Assembly (NCBI GenBank): GCA_046328335.1
Contig: JAXLWU010000010.1
Location: forward strand, 1-64,000
DNA length: 64,000 bases
Reading direction: 5' to 3'
Source: JACCXM01 sp046328335
GTDB lineage: Bacteria > Chloroflexota > Chloroflexia > Thermomicrobiales > UBA6265
Under the pieces are notes generated by a model. It did no database searches. It was not told the DNA's origin and saw only the letters and a list, made by a program, of their open reading frames with translations. A program made the position numbers and the translations under genes. This document shows positions 26,925 through 35,953 of this stretch, piece by piece; within the stretch, counting starts at the first letter, position 1, and the number at the start of each line of letters is the position of its first letter.

Positions 26925-28121
26925 ATGAATGTGACGGACCTGGAACCGGCGGCCGCGCCGCGGCCACCCGCTGCCCGCAGCACGCTCTGGCAGTTGACGG
27001 TCTACTTTCTGCGATTGGGAACCCTCGGGTTCGGCGGACCCGTCGCCCTCGTCGGCTACATGCAACGCGACCTGGTCGAGCAGCGGCGCTGGATCGACGA
27101 TGAGGAATACAAACTCGGTCTGGCCCTGGCGCAGATCATGCCCGGTCCCCTCGCGGCGCAACTCGCCATCGCCATCGGGTACTTTCTGCACGGGGTTCTC
27201 GGCGCCACCCTGGTCGGGCTCGCCTTCGTTCTGCCGTCGTTCCTGATGGTGCTCGCGCTGGCCGCGCTCTACGTCAACTTTGGCGGTCTGTGGTGGATGC
27301 AGGCCGCATTCTATGGCGTCTCGGCGGCCGTGATCGCCATTATCGCGATCGCCTCATACAAGTTGGCGCGCAAGGTCAATGGCCGCGACCCGCTCCTGTG
27401 GGGCATCTTCGCGGTGTTGTTCGCGGTCACCGCGCTGGTGCAGGCGGAACTGGCGGAGTTCTTCCTTTTGGCCGGCGTTCTGGTGCTGCTCGTCAAGGCG
27501 CCGCCCGCGTGGTTGAAGCGCCGCGCGGTGTTCAGTGTCAGCCTCCCTCCCGCCCTCCTCGCGGTCCCATTGGTCGTGGCGGTCGCGCCGACAGAGGTCC
27601 TGTGGCAGATTCTGCTCTTCTTCACCAAAGCCGGGGCCTTCGTCTTCGGGAGTGGACTGGCCATCGTGCCGTTCCTTTACGACGGTGTCGTGCACCAGTT
27701 CGGCTGGCTCAGCGAGCAACAGTTTCTCGATGCCGTTGCCGTGGCGATGATCACCCCCGGGCCGGTGGTGATTACCGTTGCCTTTATTGGCTATCTCGTC
27801 GCTGGCATTCCGGGAGCCACGCTCGCCGCGATCGGCATCTTTGTCCCGGTCTGGGTGCTGACCGTTATCCCCGCGCCCTGGTTCGTCCGTCATCGCGCCA
27901 ATCCCCAAATGCGCGCCTTCTCCGATGGCGCCACCGCCGCGGCCAGTGGCGCGATTGCCGGCGCCGTGGTGGTGCTTGGCGCGCGGGCGATCGTCGATGT
28001 CCCGACCGCGCTGATCGCGCTGGCGAGTTTCGGCATCCTCTGGCGCTGCAAGGTGCCCGAGCCGCTGTTGGTCATCGCCGCCGGAGGGCTCGGATTGGTG
28101 CTCTGGCCCCAACGGCACTGA
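26925..28121 (+). CDS. chrA: Chromate transporter, ChrA family (CHR)
   Basis: 398 residues with two homologous CHR halves. Each has the GGP and PGP signatures: LRLGTLGFGGPVALVGYMQRDLVEQRRWIDDEEYKLGLALAQIMPGPLAAQLAIAIGY (N-half) and FFTKAGAFVFGSGLAIVPFLYDGVVHQFGWLSEQQFLDAVAVAMITPGPVVITVAFIGY (C-half). CHR transporters export chromate, or move sulfate-like anions. GGAGG at 26920-26924 suits GTG 26931; ATG 26925 is nearly adjacent to it and also possible. A ChrB-N gene is 7 kb away, not adjacent, so coregulation is only suggested. Confidence 0.88.
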   Translation: MNVTDLEPAAAPRPPAARSTLWQLTVYFLRLGTLGFGGPVALVGYMQRDLVEQRRWIDDEEYKLGLALAQIMPGPLAAQLAIAIGYFLHGVLGATLVGLAFVLPSFLMVLALAALYVNFGGLWWMQAAFYGVSAAVIAIIAIASYKLARKVNGRDPLLWGIFAVLFAVTALVQAELAEFFLLAGVLVLLVKAPPAWLKRRAVFSVSLPPALLAVPLVVAVAPTEVLWQILLFFTKAGAFVFGSGLAIVPFLYDGVVHQFGWLSEQQFLDAVAVAMITPGPVVITVAFIGYLVAGIPGATLAAIGIFVPVWVLTVIPAPWFVRHRANPQMRAFSDGATAAASGAIAGAVVVLGARAIVDVPTALIALASFGILWRCKVPEPLLVIAAGGLGLVLWPQRH

Positions 28122-28288
28122 CGGCGGCGCGCGAACGATACGGCGACACCAACCATCGCCCGGGGAGGCCCCGATGCGAGTCTGTCCAGGAGGAGGCGGA
28201 ACTACGCATCAAGTCCTGGTTGGCACGATGCTGTCTGGCTTCCCCTTCATCTGAGGACCCGGGACCGGCTGGACAAGGGAGAGACATC

Positions 28289-29434
28289 ATGACGGAGACG
28301 TGGCTTGCCGAGTTGGTGGATGACGATGAAGCGGCGACGCTGACGAGCGAACTCGTCGCCTTCCGCAGCTACCCCGGAGAGGAAGGACCGGTGCAGCGCC
28401 GCGTTGCCGCGTGGCTGGAGGATGCCGGTCTGGAGCCTGAACGACAACCGACGGAAGGGGATCGCCCGAACGTGATTGCCCGTGTCGAAAATGGCGAGGG
28501 ACCAACGCTCCTCCTCAACGGCCATGTCGACACCGTGCTCACGGTGGAGGGCTGGGCGTCCGATCCGTGGCGGGCGCGGCGTGAGGGAAATCGCCTTTAC
28601 GGCCTCGGCGCCGCCGATATGAAATCAGGCGTCGCGGCGGCGATGCTCGCCACGCGGGCGCTGCATCGGGGGCGCGAGCAGTGGCGCGGCACCGTCATCT
28701 TTTCCTCGGTCGTCGACGAGGAAGCCTTCTCCCTCGGTGCCCACGCGTTGATCGCCAGCGGTTTGCGCGCCGACTACTGCATCGTCACCGAATTGGCGTG
28801 GGATCGGCCGGCGCTCGGTTCGGTCGGGAAGACACTGCTGCGCATCGACGTCACCGGCAAGGCCGCGCACGCGTCCTGGCCCTGGGACGGGATCAACGCC
28901 GCGACCGAGGCGGCCAGACTGGTGGCCCGCCTCGACGACATCCCCATCCGCGAGCACCCGCGGATGCGCGGCAGCCGGGCCGTCCTCGGCTTCTCCAGCG
29001 GCAACGAGCAGTACGTCATCACCGTGCCGGAGCGGGCGCGGGTGATCCTCAACCGGATGATCGTGGCCGGGGAGTGCCGCGAGGACGTGGTCGCCGAAGT
29101 CCGGGCGCTGGTCGATGACTTAGATTCCCCGGCGGAGTTTGCGATCAGTGTCGATCCGCCCTACTACCCGCCCTGGGAGACATCCCCGGACCATCCCCTG
29201 GCATTGGCCGTCGCCCGTGCCTACGCGAGCGAGACCGGTCACGAACCGGAGTGGGGGTACACCGGCTTCGGCGACATGAACCTCTTTGCCGAGGAGGCCG
29301 GCATCCCGACGGTGATGATTGGCCCGCGCGGCGACCGCTTTCATCAGGCCAACGAGTGGGTCGACGTGCCGAGCATCGCGGCCACAACCCGCCTGCTGGT
29401 GCGTGTCGCGCACGATCTGCTGCCCGCTGGCTAG
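28289..29434 (+). CDS. M20-family metallopeptidase / deacylase (ArgE/DapE/CPG2 type)
   Basis: 381 residues. The zinc and catalytic residues are visible: H79-x-D81 in LLNGHVDTV, D110 in GLGAADMKSG, E144/E145 in VVDEEAF, E168 in VTELAWD, and a C-terminal His in RGDRFHQANEWV. The central dimerisation domain begins near KTLLRIDVTGKAAHASWP. The fold hydrolyses amide bonds such as N-acyl amino acids, dipeptides or N-succinyl-DAP; no specific substrate can be assigned. AAGGGAGA precedes ATG 28289. Confidence 0.88.
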   Translation: MTETWLAELVDDDEAATLTSELVAFRSYPGEEGPVQRRVAAWLEDAGLEPERQPTEGDRPNVIARVENGEGPTLLLNGHVDTVLTVEGWASDPWRARREGNRLYGLGAADMKSGVAAAMLATRALHRGREQWRGTVIFSSVVDEEAFSLGAHALIASGLRADYCIVTELAWDRPALGSVGKTLLRIDVTGKAAHASWPWDGINAATEAARLVARLDDIPIREHPRMRGSRAVLGFSSGNEQYVITVPERARVILNRMIVAGECREDVVAEVRALVDDLDSPAEFAISVDPPYYPPWETSPDHPLALAVARAYASETGHEPEWGYTGFGDMNLFAEEAGIPTVMIGPRGDRFHQANEWVDVPSIAATTRLLVRVAHDLLPAG

Positions 29435-30059
29435 CGCACATCCGCGCTCACCATAAGGGCGGTGGTGAGGACGCCGGGTCTTATTGCACCCACCGGAGGA
29501 CTCAATTCAGATTCGGATGATGACCGTCGCGATCTCACCGTGCCACCTTTCACCCTATCGGAACCGAGGCCCCTCTCCTGCGCGCTCACAAGGGAGGTAC
29601 GACCGTCGTCAGGCGTTCGCGTGGACTCGGCACGGCCGCGAGGCGGCCAAGAGCCCCTCTCCGGCTCGGGGGACTCCTCCCTCCGGCGGAGGGGACCCCT
29701 CCCTCCGCCGGAGGGGGCACGGAGGGAGCGGGGGGAGCCGGGGGTTGGGGTGAGGGCTAGCGTCGCGAGACTACGATACCTCCCCGTCAGCCTGCGCACA
29801 GGGAGAGTGGTTGGGGTGAGGGCTTGAGCGGCGAGACCGCCGTACCTCCCCTTGTGAAATCGCCACGGGTCAAGGAACGCCATTGGGAGGATTGCATCAC
29901 TTCGCACTGGTCGGTCGCGAACCGTATGCGGATCGTCATCGGCCCAGAATGCGTAATTTTCGCAATAGACGGTTTGCTCCCGAGGGCCTAGGATCGCGAA
30001 GACACGACCGGCGCTCGACATCAGGCGACGCACGAGTGCCATCAGCGAAGGAGCGAGAG
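29435..30059. repeat. Long repeat-rich intergenic region (family C copy 6, family E)
   Basis: About 625 bases with no supported gene. It begins with an ATTCGGATGATGACCG block (29515). Nested palindromes follow, built from CCCCTCTCC, CTCCTCCCTCCGGCGGAGGGGA and GGGTTGGGGTGAGGGC (about 29560-29860), including two 'gcgagacYRCgataCCTCCCC' units. The last 150 bases before the beta-helix gene look unique and probably contain its promoter. Confidence 0.5.
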
Positions 30060-31115
30060 GTGGACGAAGCAGCGTTTGATCGCGTGACCCGGGCGATTGG
30101 TGGCCGTACCACGCGGCGGAGGACGCTCGGCGGGTTGGCGGGCGGCGGTGTGGCGCTCGTCGTTCGTCAGTTCGGATTCGAGGCGGCGGCGCAGGCCCCG
30201 AAGCCATGCAAGTTCACCAAGCGTTCGGACCGGTGGACCCTGCAACGCGACTGCGTGACGAGCAGCCCGATCGACATCCCGAATGGCGTTACCCTCGACG
30301 GAAATGGGCATACCATCTTCCTGCAGGGAACGCCCAGCTCGTTGCCGTACGGCATCGGCGTGCAGGACGCGAAGGCGTACGTTCTCAACCTGACCCTCGA
30401 CGGCTCAGGGGTGAGCAGCGCGTCCTGCGCCGAGCGGGGCGCGGGCATCTTCTACCGCAATGCCTCCGGTTGGATCCGGAAATCGAAGGTCACCGGGTTC
30501 TCGTCATCCTGCGGGGACGCGGTGCGGATTTTCGTCCTCAATGGGTCGTCGCGGCAGCGGGTCCGGGTCGACAAGGTCTCGATTTCCGATTCCCAGGTGG
30601 GCATCAACGCGTCGGCCATCAACCGGCTCCGGCTGCGCATCACCGGTAACACGGTGAAGAATGTGAAATTCGGGGTGCAGGCGCAGGGCGCCATCGCTGG
30701 CGATATCACCAGCAAGAATACGATCGCGGCGCAGACGTACGGCGTGGTCATCCTCGCCGTCAGCGAAGCGAACACCGGCCCGGACGTGAAAGCCGATGAC
30801 AACACCGTGACCGGCGCGCAGATCGGGATGTCGGTGCAGGTCAATACCGGCGCCACCGCGACGCCGAAGCTCGAAGCGACCAGGAACACGATCGTGGGAC
30901 CCGGGCCGCTCTCGTCGGGGGCAACGCACGGCCTGCAATTCGTCAACGGGACCGCCGGCAGCGCCGACGGCAACAAGATCTCCAATTACTTCGACAACGG
31001 CGGTGGCGTTGGCTGCGGCATCTTCATCGCGGCCGGAGCGGACGTCGATCTCGGCAACAATGCCTTTCCCAATCCGCCAGGTAACGAACAGAACATCTGC
31101 GACAACCGGCCATAA
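30060..31115 (+). CDS. Exported right-handed parallel beta-helix protein
   Basis: 351 residues. The leader (VDEAAFDRVTRAIGGRTTRRRTLGGLAGGGVALVV) has the FDRxTRAxG n-region and an RR motif. The body is a parallel beta-helix of pectate-lyase-like coils, with repeated N-x-V/I turns such as GVTLDGNGHTIFLQG, LRLRITGNTVKNVKFGVQAQ and DDNTVTGAQIGMSV. No catalytic site is evident; carbohydrate binding or a structural surface role is likely. GTG 30060 is supported by AAGGAG at 30048-30053. An 11-base hairpin follows the stop (31125-31151). Confidence 0.75.
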   Translation: MDEAAFDRVTRAIGGRTTRRRTLGGLAGGGVALVVRQFGFEAAAQAPKPCKFTKRSDRWTLQRDCVTSSPIDIPNGVTLDGNGHTIFLQGTPSSLPYGIGVQDAKAYVLNLTLDGSGVSSASCAERGAGIFYRNASGWIRKSKVTGFSSSCGDAVRIFVLNGSSRQRVRVDKVSISDSQVGINASAINRLRLRITGNTVKNVKFGVQAQGAIAGDITSKNTIAAQTYGVVILAVSEANTGPDVKADDNTVTGAQIGMSVQVNTGATATPKLEATRNTIVGPGPLSSGATHGLQFVNGTAGSADGNKISNYFDNGGGVGCGIFIAAGADVDLGNNAFPNPPGNEQNICDNRP

Positions 31116-31124
31116 GCCAGGCAG

Positions 31125-31151
31125 AGGCGGTGGGCTCGCCGCCCGCCGCCT
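31125..31151 (+). terminator. Hairpin after the beta-helix gene
   Basis: AGGCGGTGGGC-TCGCC-GCCCGCCGCCT: an 11-base stem with one G-T pair, ten bases after the stop codon. No U-tract, so a weak terminator at best. Confidence 0.4.
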
Positions 31152-31187
31152 CGCCATCAGGTCCACGGCCGTCGGTATCAGGGTCCG

Positions 31188-31419
31188 CTAATGGCGCCGG
31201 CGATAACGATGTTCAATGAACAATCGTGCTCCGCCGATAGCGACCGCGCGTTGGCGTGCGGCATCGCGAAGGGCGGCGAGGCGCTGCTCCAACCACTCGC
31301 GATCGGCCACCTTCAGCGATTCCCGGTGACGGAGTTGCCGGGCCAGGAGCGCCGCGCGGATGCACGACGGTGAGATTGATGATCATCGTGTCTTCGCGGC
31401 GCAACGCTTCGGGCCGCAT
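31188..31419 (-). pseudogene. Small basic helical ORF, apparently frameshifted
   Basis: AGGAGG lies five bases before ATG 31419, which opens MRPEALRREDTMIINLTVV. Protein-like sequence then continues in another frame (RAALLARQLRHRESLKVADREWLEQRLAALRDAARQRAVAIGGARLFIEHRYRRRH, stop 31188-31190). Joined, it would be about 77 residues of charged helix. No family recognised. The ribosome binding site argues for a real gene; the frame break argues for decay or error. Low confidence. Confidence 0.3.
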
Positions 31420-31692
31420 GCGGGCCTCCTGGGGCGGACAGCGCCGTGCGGCCCGGGATGGCAGGCCGCACGACGGTGGAGGGAGGGAAGGGGTTTCGTT
31501 TGGGAAAGTGTGTCGCTCGGCCACTGAGCGGCCACCCGGTTGCGGACCGTGGCCGAGCGACGACGCCGCATCCATACCTTTGCAACATCCGTGCCAGATA
31601 TGCATTTCGTGCCTATGCAGATCAGAATCGAGGAGATATACGTCGGTATCGGGGCAGCGATTGGCTTGACTGCCCGCGACGGCGACCTCATT

Positions 31693-32571
31693 TCAGCCCA
31701 GCAGCGCCCCTGCCAGTTCCCGCCACTCCTGACGCGGGATCGCCGTGGGGTCGGCGGGGAGGACCTGGAGGCAAACGTGATCCGCGCCCGCGTCCAAATG
31801 CTCCTGCACCCGGCGCGCGATGTCGTCCAGGCTGCCCCAGGCGACGAGATCGTCCACCAACCGATCGCTTCCGCCGTTGACAAAGTCCTCGTCGCCGTAC
31901 CCGAACCGCCGCAGGTTGTTGGTGTAGTTCTCGCGCCGCAGATAGTAGGTCGTCGATTCCCGGGCGATCGCCCGCGCTCGTTGCGGATCGCGCTCCAGCA
32001 CCACTCCCAGTTCCGGCGCCAGCAGCGGCCCAGTCCCCAGGATTTCGCGGGCTCGTCTCGTGTGCGCGGCCGGGACGAAATAGGGATGCGCCCCAGTGGT
32101 GCGATCCCGCGCCAATTCGAGCATCTTCGGGCCGAGCGCCGCCAGGACGAGGGGTTCCGCGTTGGAGCGTGGCGAGTCGTACGGCGCGGCATCCATGCCG
32201 TCGAGGTAGGCGCGCATCTCGGCGACGGGCGGGCCATACGAGTGACCGCGCAGCCCTTCGACGACCGGCCGGTGACTGATACCGATGCCGAGGAGAAAGC
32301 GATCAGGGAACGCCTCGCAAAGGGTGCGCTGCGCGGCGGCCATGGCCATGGGATCGCGGGCGTAGACGACGGCGATCCCGGTCGCCAGGGGAATGCGCCG
32401 GGTGGCGCCGAGCAAGAGCGCCGATTGGGTCAGCGGATCGCGGCCGCGTGATTCACGCACCCACAGCGCGCCATAGCCGAGGTTGTCCAGTTCGTGTGCC
32501 GCCGCGGCGACTTCCGGCCAGCGGTGATAATCGAACTGCGCCGTCCAGATCCCGATCCGCCCGATATCCAC
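31693..32571 (-). CDS. LLM-class F420-dependent oxidoreductase (paralogue 2)
   Basis: 292 residues, clearly a paralogue of the protein at 24943: same N-terminus (MDIGRIGIWTAQFD), same RTLCEAFPDRFLLGIGISHRPVVEG core, and same C-terminal QEWRELAGALLG. It should share the luciferase-like barrel and F420 hydride chemistry. The two copies lie in the same orientation 5.9 kb apart with unrelated DNA between them, suggesting an old duplication rather than a recent one. Confidence 0.82.
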   Translation of the reverse strand: MDIGRIGIWTAQFDYHRWPEVAAAAHELDNLGYGALWVRESRGRDPLTQSALLLGATRRIPLATGIAVVYARDPMAMAAAQRTLCEAFPDRFLLGIGISHRPVVEGLRGHSYGPPVAEMRAYLDGMDAAPYDSPRSNAEPLVLAALGPKMLELARDRTTGAHPYFVPAAHTRRAREILGTGPLLAPELGVVLERDPQRARAIARESTTYYLRRENYTNNLRRFGYGDEDFVNGGSDRLVDDLVAWGSLDDIARRVQEHLDAGADHVCLQVLPADPTAIPRQEWRELAGALLG

Positions 32572-32777
32572 GTCGTGCTCCCGACACTTGCCGTCTATCC
32601 ACCATCATCGGCACGATTCTAGCAACGGCATGTGGCGAGGCAACCCGAGTTGCGACAACGCCATATGGACCTTGCCGGAAGAGCGCGCGGTCCGAACACG
32701 CGCCCGTCTTGACGCTCTGGGCTCGAGGAACTGACCACGTGGCTGAATGCGGTGGCAATTCGTTGGAGTCTGAACCG

Positions 32778-33419
32778 TTATCGTTCCCGGACGGCGTAGG
32801 TCAGGTGGGCCGCCCTCGCCGTCGGCTCCGCGCGGAGCGACTCCAGCGCCACGCGGTCGACGTTCACGCCCTCGAACAGGCGGATGCCGGAACCGAACAG
32901 CACCGGTGAGAGCGCGAGCGATAACTCGTCGATCAGGCCGGCATTCACATACTCCCGGATCGTCGCGCGCCCGCCCGCGATGCGGACATCCCGGTCGCCG
33001 GCCGCCTCGCACGCCTGCTCGAGCGCCGTCTCGATGCCGTCGTTGACGAAGCGAAACGTCGTCCCACCCGGCCGCTCTCAGGGAGCATGCTGCTTGTGTG
33101 TCACGACGAAGACCGGCGTGTGAAACGGCGCCTCCTCTGGCCACGCCGGCTCGCCGAGGTCGCACATCCGCTTGCCCACCACGCTCGCGCCAGTGCGCTC
33201 GAATGTCTCCCGCACGATGTCGTTGTCGCGCCCTTCCGCGCCGCCCTCGCCGAGTTTCAGGTTCTCCCGGAAGAACCTCAGCGGGAAGAGCCATTGCTGC
33301 ATCTCCATCCACTTCGCCATCCAGCGCCGGACGTGCGGGTCGGCCTGCTTCTTGGGCGCGAAGAAGTCCGCCACGGGCACGGCCTCGGGTGCGATGAACC
33401 CGTCCGGCGATATCGACAC
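32778..33419 (-). pseudogene. Dihydrofolate-reductase-like (RibD C-terminal type) protein with an internal TGA
   Basis: SISPDGFIAPEAVPVADFF opens a RibD_C/DHFR-like fold. SVVGKRMCDLGEPAWPEEAPFHTPVFVVTHKQHAP precedes a TGA (33078-33080), after which the same frame continues ERPGGTTFRFVNDGIETALEQACEAAGDRDVRIAGGRATIREYVNAGLIDELSLALSPVLFGSGIRLFEG to a TAA at 32778. A single CGA-to-TGA change would explain the stop. The real start is unclear: GTG 33419, or non-standard codons back to the upstream gene's stop. It is third in an ArsR-SRPBCC-DHFR operon, a common arrangement. Confidence 0.7.
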
Positions 33420-33442
33420 GTTGAAGAAGACCGGGCCGGGCC

Positions 33443-33949
33443 TCAGGCTTCAATACCCTTCTGGACGATCTCGGCGACGTAGGCCGCCAGGTTGCTCAGG
33501 GTCTGCTGGCCGCCCTCGATCGCGTGGTACTGCTCGACCGCCACATCGCGCATTTCCCGGGTCGGGAACAGCGTGCGCATCTCGATCCGGGTCGCCGCGC
33601 CATCGGGTGCGAAGGTGAGGACCGAGACGAAGGCGTTCGGATCGTCGCGGAACTCACCGTGGCGCAGCGCGATGCGTTCCGGCGGGACGATCTCGGTCCA
33701 GGAGATCCATTCCTGGTAATCCGTTCCGTCCGGTCCGTGCATGACGAAGACCCACTCTCCGCCGACGCGGAACTCGAACGCTCGCGTGGTGGTGGTGAAC
33801 CCCTCCGGTCCCCACCACCGCGACAGGTGCCGCACCGCTGTGAACGCCTCGAACACCAGTTCCCGTGGGGCGTCGATCACCCGAGAGATCACGATCTCGC
33901 GGTCGGCCGTCGCGGCTGTCGCTGGCGCTCCCTGTTCCGTCGCGCGCAT
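33443..33949 (-). CDS. SRPBCC / AHSA1-domain protein
   Basis: 168 residues. IVISRVIDAPRELVFEAFTAVRHLSRWWGPEGFTTTTRAFEFRVGGEWVFVMHGPDGTDYQEWISWTEIVPPERIAL is the AHSA1 (activator of Hsp90 ATPase-like) START fold that forms a hydrophobic pocket. Such proteins are commonly paired with ArsR regulators, and the ligand is generally unknown. ATG 33949 lies three bases after the ArsR stop, so the two are cotranscribed. The downstream DHFR-like frame follows immediately. Confidence 0.85.
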   Translation of the reverse strand: MRATEQGAPATAATADREIVISRVIDAPRELVFEAFTAVRHLSRWWGPEGFTTTTRAFEFRVGGEWVFVMHGPDGTDYQEWISWTEIVPPERIALRHGEFRDDPNAFVSVLTFAPDGAATRIEMRTLFPTREMRDVAVEQYHAIEGGQQTLSNLAAYVAEIVQKGIEA

Positions 33950-33952
33950 CAG

Positions 33953-34294
33953 TTATTCCTCCTGCGTTTCCTGTTTGAGGTTCTGCACGTATTCATCCAG
34001 CCGATCGAACGTCCCATGCCAGAACCGCTCAAACCCGCCGGTCCACTCGTGAACCGGCCGCAACCCGCGGGCGTCGAGGCGGTACAGACGTTGCTTCCCT
34101 GCCTTGCGCTCTTGCACCAGTCCGACCTCCCGCAGTACCCGCAGGTGTTTGGAGGTTCCCGGCTGGGTCATCCCCAGTTCCTGGGCCACCTCGGTCACCG
34201 GCCGCTCCCCCGCCCGCAGCAGTACCAGAATCTCCCGGCGCCGCGGTTCGGCGATCGCGTTGAAGACATCGGAGGTCGTCGCTGCTCGTGCCAT
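33953..34294 (-). CDS. ArsR-family winged-helix transcriptional regulator
   Basis: 113 residues. VFNAIAEPRRREILVLLRAGERPVTEVAQELGMTQPGTSKHLRVLREVGLVQERKAGKQRLYRLD is a complete winged helix with the recognition helix QPGTSKHLRVLREVG. No Cys-based metal site of the ArsR/SmtB type is visible, consistent with the metal-independent ArsR-SRPBCC pairs. ATG 34294 is preferred; ATG 34321 is in frame. It probably represses its own three-gene operon. Confidence 0.85.
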   Translation of the reverse strand: MARAATTSDVFNAIAEPRRREILVLLRAGERPVTEVAQELGMTQPGTSKHLRVLREVGLVQERKAGKQRLYRLDARGLRPVHEWTGGFERFWHGTFDRLDEYVQNLKQETQEE

Positions 34295-34321
34295 TTCGCA
34301 ATCATATACCAATATGGGCAT

Positions 34322-34765
34322 GCGTCAAGCCTGGCAGGATCAGGCGGCATCGGCAGACGACGGGCGCGACCGGTATCGGCGGCACGGCGCTTCCCGTCAC
34401 GTCACCCAACTGGGGGCGATTCATCCGTCCTGATCCGTGCTACCCGCCCGGGTGCTTGGGATATCGCGCGCAACAGCGACGTGCCGACGTTGTGTCGTTC
34501 CAGCGTAGGGCATGAGTGTCATCCCGACGGCGAAGGGACCTCGGCGATGATGGCGACCGACGCCGAGATTCCTCGCCGCGGCTCGGAACGACACATCTTG
34601 CGCACGCCGCGCCAGCGGTGAGTGTGCTCCCGGAGATCGTCCGCCGGTTCTCTCCTCACTCGCACGCCCGGGTGAGCGCCGCCGGAACGATCCATGGCCC
34701 ATGCTGACGAGGATCATCGTGATAGGATGCGATCCGAGCCACCACATTCGAGAACGGAGCGAACC
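34322..34765. repeat. Intergenic region with family D repeat, copy 4
   Basis: No gene. A reverse-orientation family D unit spans about 34516-34618 (GTCATCCCGACGGCGAAGGGACC to GAGATTCCTCGCCGCGGCTCGGAACGACAC). The remainder separates divergent genes and should hold both promoters. Confidence 0.5.
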
Positions 34766-35692
34766 ATGTCCCGGACGCTCTCGATCGCGCTCCTCGCCGC
34801 GCTGTTGCTGTTCGGTGCCGCTGCTGGAGCGCGGGCGCAGGATGCCACCCCAACGCCTGATCCGCTGTTTTCCGGCCTGGGGTTGCCGGAGTTGGTGCTG
34901 ACCGCAACCCCGGATATCCTCCTCCTCTCCCAGAACCCCATTCCAGCTGGCCGCTATGTGGTCACCCTCGTCGACCAGAGCGGGGGTGAGCCGGTGCCCC
35001 CGTTCATCGAGTTTCTGCGACTGGCCCCGGAGGACGCCGACACCAGCGATCGGCACTGCAAGGGCGGACTGGCGCCGGACTGCTTCGCCTGGTACACCCG
35101 GGTCTTCCTGCCGGGCGGGGTCTCCGCCGCAGCGCCGCGGGCAATCCTCGAACTGCAAGCCGGCGAATACGGGCTGTGGGGCGCCGGGCTATTGATGGAG
35201 GTACCGGCCGCCCGGTTGACAGTCACGGGTGATGCGACGGCCGCGGTGAGTGGACCAGAACCGGAGGCGGCAACCCTCACCTTCGCCCCGGATACCGGGG
35301 GCGAGCGGTACACCATCCACGTGGAGGGGACGTTGCGATCCGGGCGTCACCTGGTGCGGGTGGTCAACGCCGCCGATCGTCCCTACTTCCTCTACGCGGG
35401 ACAGTATCCCGGACCGATCACCGTCGCTGCCGTCGCGACCACGCAGGCAATCGAGAGGACTGGCGGCGTGGGGCTGGACGGTGCGACGCCTGGACCTGAT
35501 GCCCTCGATCCCGAGCGTTTCCGCCTCGTGGGGTTCTCGATCACGCAGTCTCCAGGAACCCAGCAGTGGGTTGTCCTCGACCTGGCGCCGGGTCAGGTCT
35601 ATCTCGCCGGCTACTACCCCGTGCCGTTCAATGATCAGGGGACGGACACCCAGCTGGGCGTTGCTGTCGTCGCGCCGGTGGCAGGTCCGTAA
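34766..35692 (+). CDS. Exported hypothetical protein
   Basis: 308 residues. The Sec signal peptide MSRTLSIALLAALLLFGAAAGARAQ precedes a beta-rich, low-lysine mature protein with two similar halves (AGRYVVTLVDQSGG..., SGRHLVRVVNAADRPYFLYAG), suggesting tandem beta-sandwich domains. Two cysteines (CKGGLAPDC) may form a disulfide. No family recognised. CGGAG lies upstream of ATG 34766; the upstream in-frame ATG 34694 would bury the signal peptide. Confidence 0.6.
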   Translation: MSRTLSIALLAALLLFGAAAGARAQDATPTPDPLFSGLGLPELVLTATPDILLLSQNPIPAGRYVVTLVDQSGGEPVPPFIEFLRLAPEDADTSDRHCKGGLAPDCFAWYTRVFLPGGVSAAAPRAILELQAGEYGLWGAGLLMEVPAARLTVTGDATAAVSGPEPEAATLTFAPDTGGERYTIHVEGTLRSGRHLVRVVNAADRPYFLYAGQYPGPITVAAVATTQAIERTGGVGLDGATPGPDALDPERFRLVGFSITQSPGTQQWVVLDLAPGQVYLAGYYPVPFNDQGTDTQLGVAVVAPVAGP

Positions 35693-35953
35693 GCAGCCCA
35701 GAGTCGGTCCGGTTACGTCATCGCCGTGGAATCGCAGAAATCTGGGGATGATTTCCAAGTGCCGGCGTCCGAAGGCGCCGCCAACCCCGTGCCCATTGCG
35801 ACGGGCGAGGGGTTGGGGTGAGGGTTCACGTGACGATACCACCATACCTCCCCTTGTTAGCGCGCGGGAAGAACTGGTGAGGGTATTCTCGAGGTCAGGG
35901 TCAGCGCGACGAAACCGCCATCCCTCCCATTGTCAGTCCAAGCGGCGTCGCTC
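35693..35953. repeat. Family C repeat, copy 7, between convergent genes
   Basis: GCGACGGGCGAGGGGTTGGGGTGAGGGTTC at about 35798-35830, then a 'cgataccaccataCCTCCCC' unit like those near 29770 and 29840. Likely a shared transcription end between two exported-protein genes. Confidence 0.5.

Noticed and set aside
27290..28280. Long open frame in front of the M20 peptidase in the same frame
   Set aside because: It is an antiphase frame of chrA; the peptidase has its own ribosome binding site and start at 28289.
33078..33080. Selenocysteine codon in the DHFR-like gene
   Set aside because: The family has no Cys or Sec at this position and I see no SECIS-like hairpin; a CGA-to-TGA change or read error is simpler.
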